64,000 bases of DNA. Source: Candidatus Poribacteria bacterium. GTDB lineage: Bacteria > Poribacteria > WGA-4E > WGA-3G. The position numbers and the translations under genes were made by a program. The notes beneath the pieces are model-generated. The model did no database searches. It was not told the origin of the DNA and saw only the letters and a program-made list of their open reading frames with translations. Below are positions 37,143 through 46,100 of this stretch, piece by piece. Position 1 is the first letter of the stretch; each line of letters begins with the position of its first letter. The stretch covers positions 1 to 64,000 of the forward strand of contig JAJEJA010000019.1 of assembly GCA_022828145.1 (NCBI GenBank). The letters are read 5' to 3'.

Positions 37143-37419
37143 GCTATTAAGGCATATTCGGGGTTTTCTTCAAAGACATTTTCTTCCCTCAATCTACATT
37201 TAAATCAAAAATAGATTCGTCAATACGATAAGAAAAATGATATAATTATATTATCATTACTGACACATCTTGCAGGCTTTACTTACCTGTCCATAACACA
37301 GGTATTTTCCATCTACTACAACATTTTTTTCATCAATCAAAATATACATAATAGGATACGCTTGCGCTTGGTGCGCTTTACCTTCATAAATGATGATGAC
37401 ATATTACGAAAGGAGAGAA

Positions 37420-38466
37420 ATGAAAATAGGGTTTGTCGTCAATGACATGAAAACCGAACAACCAATATACACAACAACCCGTATGGCAATGCAAGCAATT
37501 AATATGGGACATGAGGCGTGGATAATCTCTGTGGGAGATTTATCTTACGATCCTGATGAGTATATCCGCGCAACAGCGCGTATGGTACCGAGATGCAATT
37601 ACAAATCACACGCAACCTACTTTAAAGACCTACAAAGTGATCGGGCAAATATTGAACGTATCACCATTGATGAACTGGATATTTTGCTCCTACGGAACAA
37701 TCCCGCAGATGATGCAATTAACAGACCTTGGGCACAAAACGCTGGACTTATCTTCGGAAGAGTCGCAATGCGGCACGGTGTGATTGTTCTCAACGACCCG
37801 AATGGACTCTCCAAAGCACTAAACAAAATGTACTTCCAAGACTTCCCAGAAGAAGTCCGACCTAAAACACTTATCACGAGGAGTCATCACGAAATAAAAG
37901 CATTTGCTAAAGAGCAAGGTGGAACAATCGTCCTCAAACCGCTTCAAGGTTCTGGTGGTAAAAACGTCTTCCTCGTTAGACCGGATGACCTACCTAATAT
38001 CAATCAGATGATAGACGCTGTGAACCGAGATGGATATGTTATTGCACAGGAATACCTAACTGGAGCAGCGGAAGGCGACATGCGTTTGTTTGTGCTCAAC
38101 GGCAAACCGTTGCGTTACCGAGGTAGATACGCAGCATTCCGGCGTGTCCGTACGGGTGACGATATGAGAAGTAACATCCACGTCGGTGGAGAAGTTCAAC
38201 AGGCAACAATTACTGATACCGCATTAGAACTCGTAGAAATGGTGCGTCCAAAATTAGTTCAGGACGGTATGTTCCTCGTAGGGTTAGACATCGTCGGTGA
38301 CAAACTCATGGAGATAAATGTGTTTAGTCCGGGTGGATTAGGGAGTGCACAGAAGTTTGAGAAAGTCAATTTCAACGTCGCTGTCATTGAAGCACTTGAG
38401 AAAAAGGTGCAATACATGAAATACTACCGCCGCAACTTTGACAATATAGAGATGGCAGTGCTCTGA
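37420..38466 (+). CDS. Glutathione-synthetase-like ATP-grasp ligase
   Basis: From ATG 37420 the protein is 348 residues. The N-terminal part (KIGFVVNDMKTEQPIYTTTR) and the following LLRNNPADDAINRPW match the prokaryotic GshB N-domain. The ATP-grasp part contains VLKPLQGSGGKNVF, AQEYLTGAAEGDMRLFVLNG and VGLDIVGDKLMEINVFSPGG, with the metal-binding Glu-Ile-Asn. This enzyme class joins glycine to gamma-glutamylcysteine; related ATP-grasp ligases make other peptides. No gshA lies nearby. AGGAG at 37411-37415 supports this start; the frame is open 10 codons upstream with a run of Met. Confidence 0.85.
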   Translation: MKIGFVVNDMKTEQPIYTTTRMAMQAINMGHEAWIISVGDLSYDPDEYIRATARMVPRCNYKSHATYFKDLQSDRANIERITIDELDILLLRNNPADDAINRPWAQNAGLIFGRVAMRHGVIVLNDPNGLSKALNKMYFQDFPEEVRPKTLITRSHHEIKAFAKEQGGTIVLKPLQGSGGKNVFLVRPDDLPNINQMIDAVNRDGYVIAQEYLTGAAEGDMRLFVLNGKPLRYRGRYAAFRRVRTGDDMRSNIHVGGEVQQATITDTALELVEMVRPKLVQDGMFLVGLDIVGDKLMEINVFSPGGLGSAQKFEKVNFNVAVIEALEKKVQYMKYYRRNFDNIEMAVL

Positions 38467-38526
38467 TTTCCCGTCCTCTGAACCGGCTCTGAATCGGTAT
38501 TTACCAAAACCTTGTTCAGACAGTTC

Positions 38527-38545
38527 GCGATTCGGAAATCGCTCC
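38527..38545 (-). repeat. Single intergenic hairpin (GCGATTTCCGAATCGC)
   Basis: The palindrome GCGATTCGGAAATCGC (38527-38542) has the TTTCCGAA apex on the - strand, preceded there by AAGGA. An identical stem is at 48581-48596. Both lie immediately downstream of WD40 genes ending in the same C-terminal module. Confidence 0.7.
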
Positions 38546-38557
38546 TTCAAACATATC

Positions 38558-41500
38558 CTATTGACGGTTGATTATCAGATCATCAAAAGGCTGTCCATCT
38601 CCATCTGTGATGCGGAAGAAAAATGCCCATCCACCCATCTCATTACACACCTTCACAAGGATACTGTTTTTGCCCGGTTTGAGTTTCACAGGTATAGTGT
38701 ATCTATCAACGATTGCCATAAACGCTTTCGTATGGGAAAACACTGCTTTACCATTAAGCCACACTTTCCCTTGGTCATCGCTATCAAATCGGAATTGAAC
38801 GTCCCGTTCATCAGGTGAAGTAATAGTCGCAAAAGCGTAGGAAACTTGCCAGTCAACATGCTGTTCTCCAAGATGGATATATCCATCCAATTTAGCATCA
38901 GTGAACTTTTTCCAACTGACCTTTCCATCTATGCCATCATATTTAGCACTCAAATCAATCTCAGTAATGTCTTCAGAAATGTATGCAGTATCAAAACCGA
39001 TGCCATCATCATTGTCAAAGGGACCCAGTACCATCCATGCATCTTCAGTAACAAAACCCGTTTTCCGAATGTGTTCGTCTGCTATCTCAACCATACCCTT
39101 ACTACGATAATATTCTGCTAAACTGAAACGTGTATCTAACTGAAACCGCAATTGAAAAGGACCATCCGGATCCAGTTCAGCAGCCATATCATGTGTTTTC
39201 TGAATATACGTATCTGCTTTATCAAGCATTCCATTATCGTGATAATAGTCGGCTAAACTGAAATACGCATTTAACTGAAGACTTTGATGTTCCGAGGGGA
39301 GATCCGCAATTAGTGAGTCAAGCTTCTGAGTATGTTCATCTGCCTTTTCAAGCATATCATTATCGTGATAGAATTTAGCCAATACCAAGTGTGCATGTAT
39401 TTGGATACTCAAACTGTCGGTGAAATATGTTATGATTTCATTCAGCATATTAGCGAAACCTTCTCTGTCCTGAACATCTTTAGCAGCTTTGCCGATTCTT
39501 ACGAACAGCGTGCGATGAAAACTTGACTGTGTACCGGTCTCCTCTTCTCTTTGAAAATCCCTCTTAAAGTCTGCTGCCGTTAGGTATTTCGTAAATTCTT
39601 CAAGTGCCACATCAAACCATTCGTTTGCAAGATATATCTCACCTTTCCACAACACATGATCTGAGGTTTTTGCCAAAGAAATATCAGAAAGTTGTGGGGA
39701 ATGTTCAAGGAATTGCAGTACATTTTCTGTGGATTCGGCTTCAGTGGGGAGAGCCCGCTCAGCCTCATTTTCTGCATCGTTTCCGCGTGCCCGTTCAAGG
39801 ACTGTGTCCCAGTCCCAAAGTAAAATGCTACCGCCGCCAACACTCATAAGTGTTTTATTATCCGGAGCAAACTTCAGATCCTCAACAGATACTGTATGTC
39901 CATCAAGTGAAGTCAGTTTATCACCTGTAGCCACATCCCAAAGTTCAATTCTGCCGCCTCCGATTCCAACAATAAGGATTGTAGCATCTGGCGAGAAAAC
40001 AAATGTTTCGTTATATTCTTCGGGACCGTATACGATCTCTTTCAGCCGTGTCTGTTTGGCACTGCCGATTAAACGGAGTCGTTTGGTGCTGCCAACAGCA
40101 AGTAATGTCCCGTCTGAAGAATAGGCAAGACTTCGAATTGCCTCTTGATACGTATTACCTTTTGGAGGTGTCTCTTCAAAGAAAGCACTTAACCTCTCTC
40201 CAGTTTCCACACGCCAAATCTGTAAATGTCCACCCATGGTTCCACTAACGATCTTCTTTCCATCAGGTGAAAATACCAATGAAGCGATAAGAGGTTTGCG
40301 CTCATTAGAATCTTCATCGTGGTCTGAGGTAATTATACTGTGCGTTTCACCCGTATCCGTATTCAACAAGCGGATCGTATTACCACCGCTGCATGCTGCG
40401 ATTTTCCCATCAGGCGAAAACACCTCCGCGCCAATATTCGGAAAAGTCGACACCTCATGTCCGGTGTTAACATCAGTCAAACGCAGGACTCTCTCACGAT
40501 AGTTTGGCTCAGATGGGTCGCTTTGTATGCCGTAATTAGCAAGGTTTGATCCATCAGGTGATAGCACAAAATCTCTGTAAGCTTCCCAATATAAAGGTTC
40601 TTCAAACGTAGCTTTCGTTATTAAAGTCGTTTTTTCTGAGCTTCTTAGATCCCAGTTGGTAATGATACCGTTGAAAAAAACACTCGTTAACTTAGAACCA
40701 TCTCCCAAAAAAGATGCCGTCATTATCCACATGTGTCCTGTAATACGGGTAGGTAGTGCCTCCATCGTATTAACATCCCAGAATCGGACAGTGCCATCAG
40801 AACCCCCACTTGCGAGTATGTTCCCATCAGGTGAAAATGCTACATTATAAACATCACCGAGATGTCCAGTAAAAGTAGCGATCAATTCCCCCGTAATTGT
40901 ATGCCACAGTTTTACGGTGCTATCTTCACTTCCGCAAGCAATAAGGGGCGAATCAGGAGAGAATGCCAATGCGGATGGTCTATCATAACCCTCGTTCTTC
41001 ATAGGATTATTTACGATCTCTTTCCCATCTACCTCTGATATACTCCACATGTTACTACCTTCTACAGCTTTTTGTAAGACACCCAATTCTTCTCCTGTTG
41101 TTGTGTCCCATATATGTATCGTTGTGTCAAGGTTCCCGGATGCGATTCGTGTGCCATCAGGAGAGAATTCCAACGTAATTGCCCGGTTTGTCTCCGTGAA
41201 CTTATTCGGTATATCAACATTCTTACCCTTTTCCCTGAGTGTGGATAGTTTCTCACCAGTATGCGTATCCCACAACGCAAGACTGCCGTCTCTCTTTCCA
41301 ATAGCAATTTTACCTTCTGCCAGCGCACAGTCAATTAGATGTAAGTCTGTGGACTCTTTTTGTAGTTTTATCTCTGTGTTCTTTCCAGTTTCAACATCAT
41401 ATCTATAAATCTTGTCTCCTTCGTTGCCAAGACAAACCAATGTTTTGTTGTCATTTGAGAACCGCAACACATTCGCGTTAGGTAAATCATCTGGTAGCGG

Positions 41501-41770
41501 CATTTCACGTTGTGTAGCGATCTCCCACAGTTGGAATTGGTCTCCACCTTTTGCAAGGAAACGTCCATCTGGTGAAAATGTAAGAGTCCCACGTTTTCCG
41601 GTAAACAAGGACAGCTCCTTACCTGTTTTCACATCGTAAAACCATACACCTGTAGGGCAGCTCAAGGCAAGTTGTGTACCATCCGGTGAAAACTGCATTG
41701 ACCAAGTACCGCCCTTTCCTAAACGTACTTTTGCGTGTTTCGGTAGATTCCATTGTGGATATTTTTCCAT
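38558..41770 (-). CDS. WD40 protein with TPR region and C-terminal beta-sandwich module (no sigma or anchor)
   Basis: The 1070-residue protein is a close paralogue of the 48610-52317 product but starts at its WD40 boundary (MEKYPQWNLPKHAKVRLGKG). WD40 repeats run to about residue 640, with FSPDGT/LWD motifs. A region of tandem TPR-like helices follows (about 690-900; KADEHTQKLDSLIADLP, KADTYIQKTHDMAAEL). The last ~165 residues form a module beginning EDAWMVLGPFDNDDG and containing FRFDSDDQGKVWLNGKAVF. Nothing resembling a signal peptide is present. The ATG has AAGGAG 6 nt upstream, identical to the internal site at 51834 of the paralogue. This gene probably descends from a sigma-anchor-WD40 ancestor. 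Confidence 0.88.
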   Translation of the reverse strand: MEKYPQWNLPKHAKVRLGKGGTWSMQFSPDGTQLALSCPTGVWFYDVKTGKELSLFTGKRGTLTFSPDGRFLAKGGDQFQLWEIATQREMPLPDDLPNANVLRFSNDNKTLVCLGNEGDKIYRYDVETGKNTEIKLQKESTDLHLIDCALAEGKIAIGKRDGSLALWDTHTGEKLSTLREKGKNVDIPNKFTETNRAITLEFSPDGTRIASGNLDTTIHIWDTTTGEELGVLQKAVEGSNMWSISEVDGKEIVNNPMKNEGYDRPSALAFSPDSPLIACGSEDSTVKLWHTITGELIATFTGHLGDVYNVAFSPDGNILASGGSDGTVRFWDVNTMEALPTRITGHMWIMTASFLGDGSKLTSVFFNGIITNWDLRSSEKTTLITKATFEEPLYWEAYRDFVLSPDGSNLANYGIQSDPSEPNYRERVLRLTDVNTGHEVSTFPNIGAEVFSPDGKIAACSGGNTIRLLNTDTGETHSIITSDHDEDSNERKPLIASLVFSPDGKKIVSGTMGGHLQIWRVETGERLSAFFEETPPKGNTYQEAIRSLAYSSDGTLLAVGSTKRLRLIGSAKQTRLKEIVYGPEEYNETFVFSPDATILIVGIGGGRIELWDVATGDKLTSLDGHTVSVEDLKFAPDNKTLMSVGGGSILLWDWDTVLERARGNDAENEAERALPTEAESTENVLQFLEHSPQLSDISLAKTSDHVLWKGEIYLANEWFDVALEEFTKYLTAADFKRDFQREEETGTQSSFHRTLFVRIGKAAKDVQDREGFANMLNEIITYFTDSLSIQIHAHLVLAKFYHDNDMLEKADEHTQKLDSLIADLPSEHQSLQLNAYFSLADYYHDNGMLDKADTYIQKTHDMAAELDPDGPFQLRFQLDTRFSLAEYYRSKGMVEIADEHIRKTGFVTEDAWMVLGPFDNDDGIGFDTAYISEDITEIDLSAKYDGIDGKVSWKKFTDAKLDGYIHLGEQHVDWQVSYAFATITSPDERDVQFRFDSDDQGKVWLNGKAVFSHTKAFMAIVDRYTIPVKLKPGKNSILVKVCNEMGGWAFFFRITDGDGQPFDDLIINRQ

Positions 41771-41818
41771 TTTATTCTCCTTACCTCCTGATGGTAAAAT
41801 AGTATTTGTATTGGTAAT

Positions 41819-44245
41819 CTAATGCATAGTGTCTCTGATAAGTTTTTCCAGTCTTGTTGCCCATGCTTCAGGTGAATGGACTTTTCCAGTGCGTGCGTCA
41901 ATGACTTTTCCATTCGTATCAATGAGTATGAATGCAGGTAGTGCAACTTTACGACTGTATGAACCATGACCGAAGCCAAACAACTCACCCACTGCGGCGT
42001 GCTCTCCATCCTGATCTACGTAGATATAACGTCCTTGATGTTTTTCTCTGCGTATGAAGGCGCGCAGTGCATCTTCACCGCTCCAACCGCCAACGTTGAA
42101 ACCTATGACTTCAAACCCGTTTTCGTGATGTTTTTTGTATAGTTCATCAATGCGTTCGAGTTCTGGTTCTTGAATCATGTAACCAAAATAGAGAAGTGCA
42201 ACTTTCCCCTTCAATATAGCGTTTGAAACAGTTTTTCCATCTACATCAACTGCAGTAAAATCTGGAATCATTTTGCCTATCCGTGTAGCTTCTGTCCATT
42301 TCACAAGTTGACTAAGTTGTTCACCTCTTGTATTAACAGAAAGAATCTTTCCATCTCTGTCAATAAGCCACTGTGATGGAACACTTAATATTCCGAAAAG
42401 CTGTGCAAGTTCCGCTTTCCATCCTTTTCCATCATAAAACTGCAGCCACGGAATATCATGCTCCTTAGTAAATTCGTGCAGTTCTGCTTCATCCTTATCT
42501 AAACTGATACCTATAACTTCCAATCCTTTGCCGTGGTGTTCTTCATAGACTTTCTTGAGGTGTGGAATTTCTGGTTCACAGAAACCGCACCACTTTGCAC
42601 AGAAATTTAGCACTAACAACTTTTCTTTGAAATCGGAGATAGATATAGGGGTACCATCTACAGCAACAGCAGAAAAATCAGGAAGTTTTCGTCCTACCCA
42701 TGCTTCCTGTGCCCATCTGTTTTCAGCATGCGGTTCCCATGGGTATTGTTGTGCTAATTCGGTTTCACCTAACACTTCATAGACATCACCAAGTCCGCGT
42801 AAAGCGTACCAATCGTCTGGTACATCTGAAAGCCGTTGTTGGAATGTGAATAGCATTTGGTCTATCAGAGGTTTACACCTTTCAATCAGTTCAGCATTTG
42901 GATCAGGATTCTTCGTTAGATTTCGATAAATATGACACGGGGTTCTTCCTACTTCTTTGTATATTTTTGTCAACCATTGATACAAACCGGGATCATTTTG
43001 CTGCAGTGATCTTGCAAACAAACGTTCAAGTGCAGTGAGTGTGAGATGAAACAGTGGATCATAGTATTCATCGTATTTTCTTAACGCAAAAAAGCAAGTT
43101 TCAGTATCCTTGTGTGCTAAATTCATCGCTTGTTCAAGTAGGATAAGGTCTCTGTCGGATTCCCCATATCTGACATTTTTACTCTCCCACACAATGATTG
43201 CTAATATGTTAGACGCAGCTCCGTTATCAGGTTTGGCTTCAAGCACCTCTTCAGCAAATTCACGGAGTTCCAGATGCATCGCTTCGGGAAAATCAGAGAT
43301 GTAATCTTGTAGATCTGGTGGCAGTGTTGTTTTACCGTCAATTACTCCCGCTTCAATCTTCGTTTTAAGGAACTCCAGAAGTTGTTTCTGGTCATTCTGC
43401 GTGAGTTGTCTTGGCGGAGCATTTTTGCGGTTTTCAAGCGATTTTAGATACGCCTCCCATATATCTATATTATCTGATGTTGCATCAACTAAATCTTGTT
43501 CCTCTGCCGATTTCTGACTAAAATCTTTCCGAAATGCAGCATTTTCTTTATTGACTAAATCTCTACATTTCTTGATGAGTTCTTTATATCTTTCAACATC
43601 TGGATTACTTTCTGCGGGTATATCAGAATCTTCATGACGTTCCTTGAGGTCCCGAAGTTGATCTTTGAGTCGTCTATAAACTGTATAGGGAGTTACTCTA
43701 TGTTGTCGGTAGAATGAACGGGCCTCTTGATAACGTGCTGAATCGTCCTGACGTTTTGCCCATGCGTAAAAGTTTTCGAGTACCCCGATGATTTTTTCTT
43801 CTCTCTCAATGTCATCCCCAAAAAAGCGAGACATTCTATATTGGTCTATCACTACCAAATTCATACAAGGGTCATTCGGTATTGGTCTCATGCTTTCGTC
43901 AATATGTGCATCGTTTTTAGCATCCCAATCAGAAAGTTCCACAAGCGTGTGAAGTAAGGTAGCTACGCCATTTTTTGGATCAGACTTAAGAACAGTGTCG
44001 GTTAACTCTCGTGTTTTTGGTAGCATTTCTAAAGGAAACCGCCAAAAGTAATTGTGAAGTCCGGGAGGAAGTGTAGTTTCACCATCTGTTATCCCATCCT
44101 CAATTTTTTCTCTTAGGTAGGCAAGAAATTTATCCTGCAACCCGTCGTCCATCTCCAACTCACCTCTTCCATAAGAGAGTCCCTCGTTATAGAGTGAGTT
44201 TATAAATGTATACCAGAAATCCGTGGAATTGTATGAATTATACAT
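41819..44245 (-). CDS. Large protein with two C-terminal thioredoxin-like domains, one degenerate
   Basis: From ATG 44245 (GGAGGG 5 nt upstream) the protein is 808 residues; the frame is open 21 codons further. The first ~500 residues are helical with an internal repeat: two segments share the pattern KIE.GI.DG.TTLPP.L..Y...FP. A TlpA/AhpC-like thioredoxin domain follows, with the active site WCGFC near residue 553 and PDFSAVAVDG before it. A second thioredoxin-like domain (PDFTAVDVDGKTV) has lost both cysteines (YFGYMIQEPE). No signal peptide is visible. It lies between a sigma-factor stub and the free-standing WD40 gene, so it may have been inserted into an ancestral sigma-WD40 locus. Confidence 0.8.
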   Translation of the reverse strand: MYNSYNSTDFWYTFINSLYNEGLSYGRGELEMDDGLQDKFLAYLREKIEDGITDGETTLPPGLHNYFWRFPLEMLPKTRELTDTVLKSDPKNGVATLLHTLVELSDWDAKNDAHIDESMRPIPNDPCMNLVVIDQYRMSRFFGDDIEREEKIIGVLENFYAWAKRQDDSARYQEARSFYRQHRVTPYTVYRRLKDQLRDLKERHEDSDIPAESNPDVERYKELIKKCRDLVNKENAAFRKDFSQKSAEEQDLVDATSDNIDIWEAYLKSLENRKNAPPRQLTQNDQKQLLEFLKTKIEAGVIDGKTTLPPDLQDYISDFPEAMHLELREFAEEVLEAKPDNGAASNILAIIVWESKNVRYGESDRDLILLEQAMNLAHKDTETCFFALRKYDEYYDPLFHLTLTALERLFARSLQQNDPGLYQWLTKIYKEVGRTPCHIYRNLTKNPDPNAELIERCKPLIDQMLFTFQQRLSDVPDDWYALRGLGDVYEVLGETELAQQYPWEPHAENRWAQEAWVGRKLPDFSAVAVDGTPISISDFKEKLLVLNFCAKWCGFCEPEIPHLKKVYEEHHGKGLEVIGISLDKDEAELHEFTKEHDIPWLQFYDGKGWKAELAQLFGILSVPSQWLIDRDGKILSVNTRGEQLSQLVKWTEATRIGKMIPDFTAVDVDGKTVSNAILKGKVALLYFGYMIQEPELERIDELYKKHHENGFEVIGFNVGGWSGEDALRAFIRREKHQGRYIYVDQDGEHAAVGELFGFGHGSYSRKVALPAFILIDTNGKVIDARTGKVHSPEAWATRLEKLIRDTMH

Positions 44246-44406
44246 CGTTACCCTCCGACGTTTGTATTTAAAAATCTGTCGTAAAAAAACGGAAGAAGTG
44301 CCAAACATTCTTCAATAGTAAAACCCGTAAGTTTTTGAAACTTAATCGGATTGTCCTTTATTTTATCATATTTGTTCATAAGTTAATTCGTGTAGCAGTA
44401 CTTTCT

Positions 44407-44586
44407 TCATTCGGAAGAGGCGTTTAGAAATGCGTCTTGGGTAACTTCTTCTGCAATATAGAAGCCCTTAACAAGTCGCCACGCCAATGCATGAACCTGT
44501 TTTTGATATTTTGATACTAACAACGCAAATGCGTCATCATCACTTGTAAGGACACGTTGGATAAGTTCGGTATCAGTTTGTTGCAT
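44407..44586 (-). pseudogene. ECF sigma factor remnant (region 2 N-terminus only)
   Basis: Fifty-nine residues starting MQQTDTELIQRVLTSDDDAF and ending EEVTQDAFLNASSE match the first part of sigma region 2 in the paralogues at 34678, 48509 and 52317, and then stop. DNA-binding regions 2.4 and 4 are absent. The start codon, a GAGGTG ribosome site and the conserved ECF-type promoter (44632-44662) are all intact. It may still be transcribed as a short leader ORF, or it may be decay. Confidence 0.7.
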
Positions 44587-44631
44587 TCTGCACCTCTTGA
44601 AACATAAGGTCACATTACGTCCCTCATAACC

Positions 44632-44662
44632 TGTAACGCGACTTCATGTGCAACCGGGTGCA
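44632..44662 (-). promoter_or_regulatory. Putative ECF promoter, copy 4 (sigma stub)
   Basis: TGCACCCG (44655-44662) and GTTACA (44632-44637) on the - strand are separated by 17 nt, as in the other three sigma-gene leaders. The flank CAGGTTATGAG downstream is shared with the copy at 52361. Confidence 0.6.
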
Positions 44663-44784
44663 TCAATTTATGAAGATTGGAGAAACATAAAATAACAAGG
44701 TTACAATTCAATCTTTACAAGGATAGGAACTTTGCTTGCAGCTGGATGAAGTACCTATTTTCGCTTCACCAAAATACGCTACCC

Positions 44785-46086
44785 CTAATTCTGCACGTTG
44801 CGGTTGATTATCAAGTCATCAAAAGGCTGTCCATCTTCATCTGTGATGCGTAGGTAGAATCCCCATCCGCCTTCCTCTTGACAAACTTTAACAAGAATAC
44901 TGTTCTTGCCTTGCTTGAGCATTACAGGAACAGTGTATCGGTCAATTTCTGCACTATAGCTATTGGGATTTGTGAGAACTTCCGTGCCGTTTAGCAAAAC
45001 TTTGCCCTGGTCATCACTATCAAATCGGAATTGGACTTTCCGCTCATCAGGTGAGATAATAGTAACATAAGCATAAGCAACACACCAATTAACATCTTTC
45101 CCAAGATGGATATAACCGTTTAATGTATCATCTGTGCATGTTTGCCAACTCACCGTACCATTTAGTCCATTATATTCTGCCTTCAAGTCTATTTCTGTTA
45201 TATCTTCAGGAATATATGCTGTATCATAACCGATGCCACCAGCATTATCATAAGGTCCAAGAACCATCCAGGCATCTTCAGTAACAAAACCCGTTTTTTG
45301 TATAAGTTCTTCAGCCTTCTCAGTCATGCCATTTTCACGATAGAATTCAGCCAAAACGAGGGTGGCATTTAATCGCACGCTCAACTTGTTAGACATATCT
45401 TGAATTATTTGATTCAACATAGAGACGTAACCCTCTTTATCTGTGGGGTTTTTGCCATATTCAGCAATTTGTGCGAATAATTCGCGCTCAGAACTTGCTA
45501 AAGTTATTGAGGTTAACTTATCCTTGAATTGTTTTAAAGGATCTTTCTTTTCAGGTGAACTTTTTTGTATTCCATCCCAATCCCATACAAGAATTGTGCC
45601 TTCGCCACCTATGCTTGCCATCGTTTTTCCATCAGGTGAAAATTTTAACTGGAATAGTCCATTCCTATGTCCATCAAGTGAGGTGAGTTTCTCTCTGGTT
45701 GTCAAATCCCACACCTCAATCTTACCAGCAGTTAATCCATGTATGAGCAAAGTATCATCAGGTGAAAATGCTGTATAGGAGTTTTTTACCTTAATATCTT
45801 CAATTTGAGTCTGATCCTCACACTTAAAAAATCGGGTTTTTCCAAGAGTAGACACAGCAAGCATCTCTCTATCTGGAGAAAAAACTAAACCCATGATTGG
45901 TCTTGTAGTTCTTATGTTGGATATATTTCCATCTTTCTTCTTTTTTGCTTCCTCAAACCACTCTCCTTCAAGGAAAGTATATAATTCAATCCCAGTTTCC
46001 ACATGCCACATCTGTACCTTTCCTCCCTCCGTGCCACTGACAATAATCTCTCCATTGGGTGAAAAAACTAAGCTTGTGATCTCCAA
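44785..46086 (-). CDS. Downstream part of a frameshifted sigma-WD40 protein (WD40 end plus beta-sandwich module)
   Basis: The 433 residues begin in mid-propeller (EITSLVFSPNGEIIVSGTEG) and end with the VTEDAWMVLGPYDN...FDSDDQGKVLLNG module. The apparent start is a TTG with no ribosome site. The same frame stays open upstream through SEKNRRIFNLIYPRPLE and meets the preceding ORF at an A7 run (T7 at 46121-46127 on the given strand). Adding one A would join the two ORFs into about 1241 residues, close to the 1235-residue neighbour. It is best read as the 3' part of that gene. Confidence 0.75.
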   Translation of the reverse strand: MEITSLVFSPNGEIIVSGTEGGKVQMWHVETGIELYTFLEGEWFEEAKKKKDGNISNIRTTRPIMGLVFSPDREMLAVSTLGKTRFFKCEDQTQIEDIKVKNSYTAFSPDDTLLIHGLTAGKIEVWDLTTREKLTSLDGHRNGLFQLKFSPDGKTMASIGGEGTILVWDWDGIQKSSPEKKDPLKQFKDKLTSITLASSERELFAQIAEYGKNPTDKEGYVSMLNQIIQDMSNKLSVRLNATLVLAEFYRENGMTEKAEELIQKTGFVTEDAWMVLGPYDNAGGIGYDTAYIPEDITEIDLKAEYNGLNGTVSWQTCTDDTLNGYIHLGKDVNWCVAYAYVTIISPDERKVQFRFDSDDQGKVLLNGTEVLTNPNSYSAEIDRYTVPVMLKQGKNSILVKVCQEEGGWGFYLRITDEDGQPFDDLIINRNVQN

Positions 46087-46100
46087 AGGACGAGGGTAAA

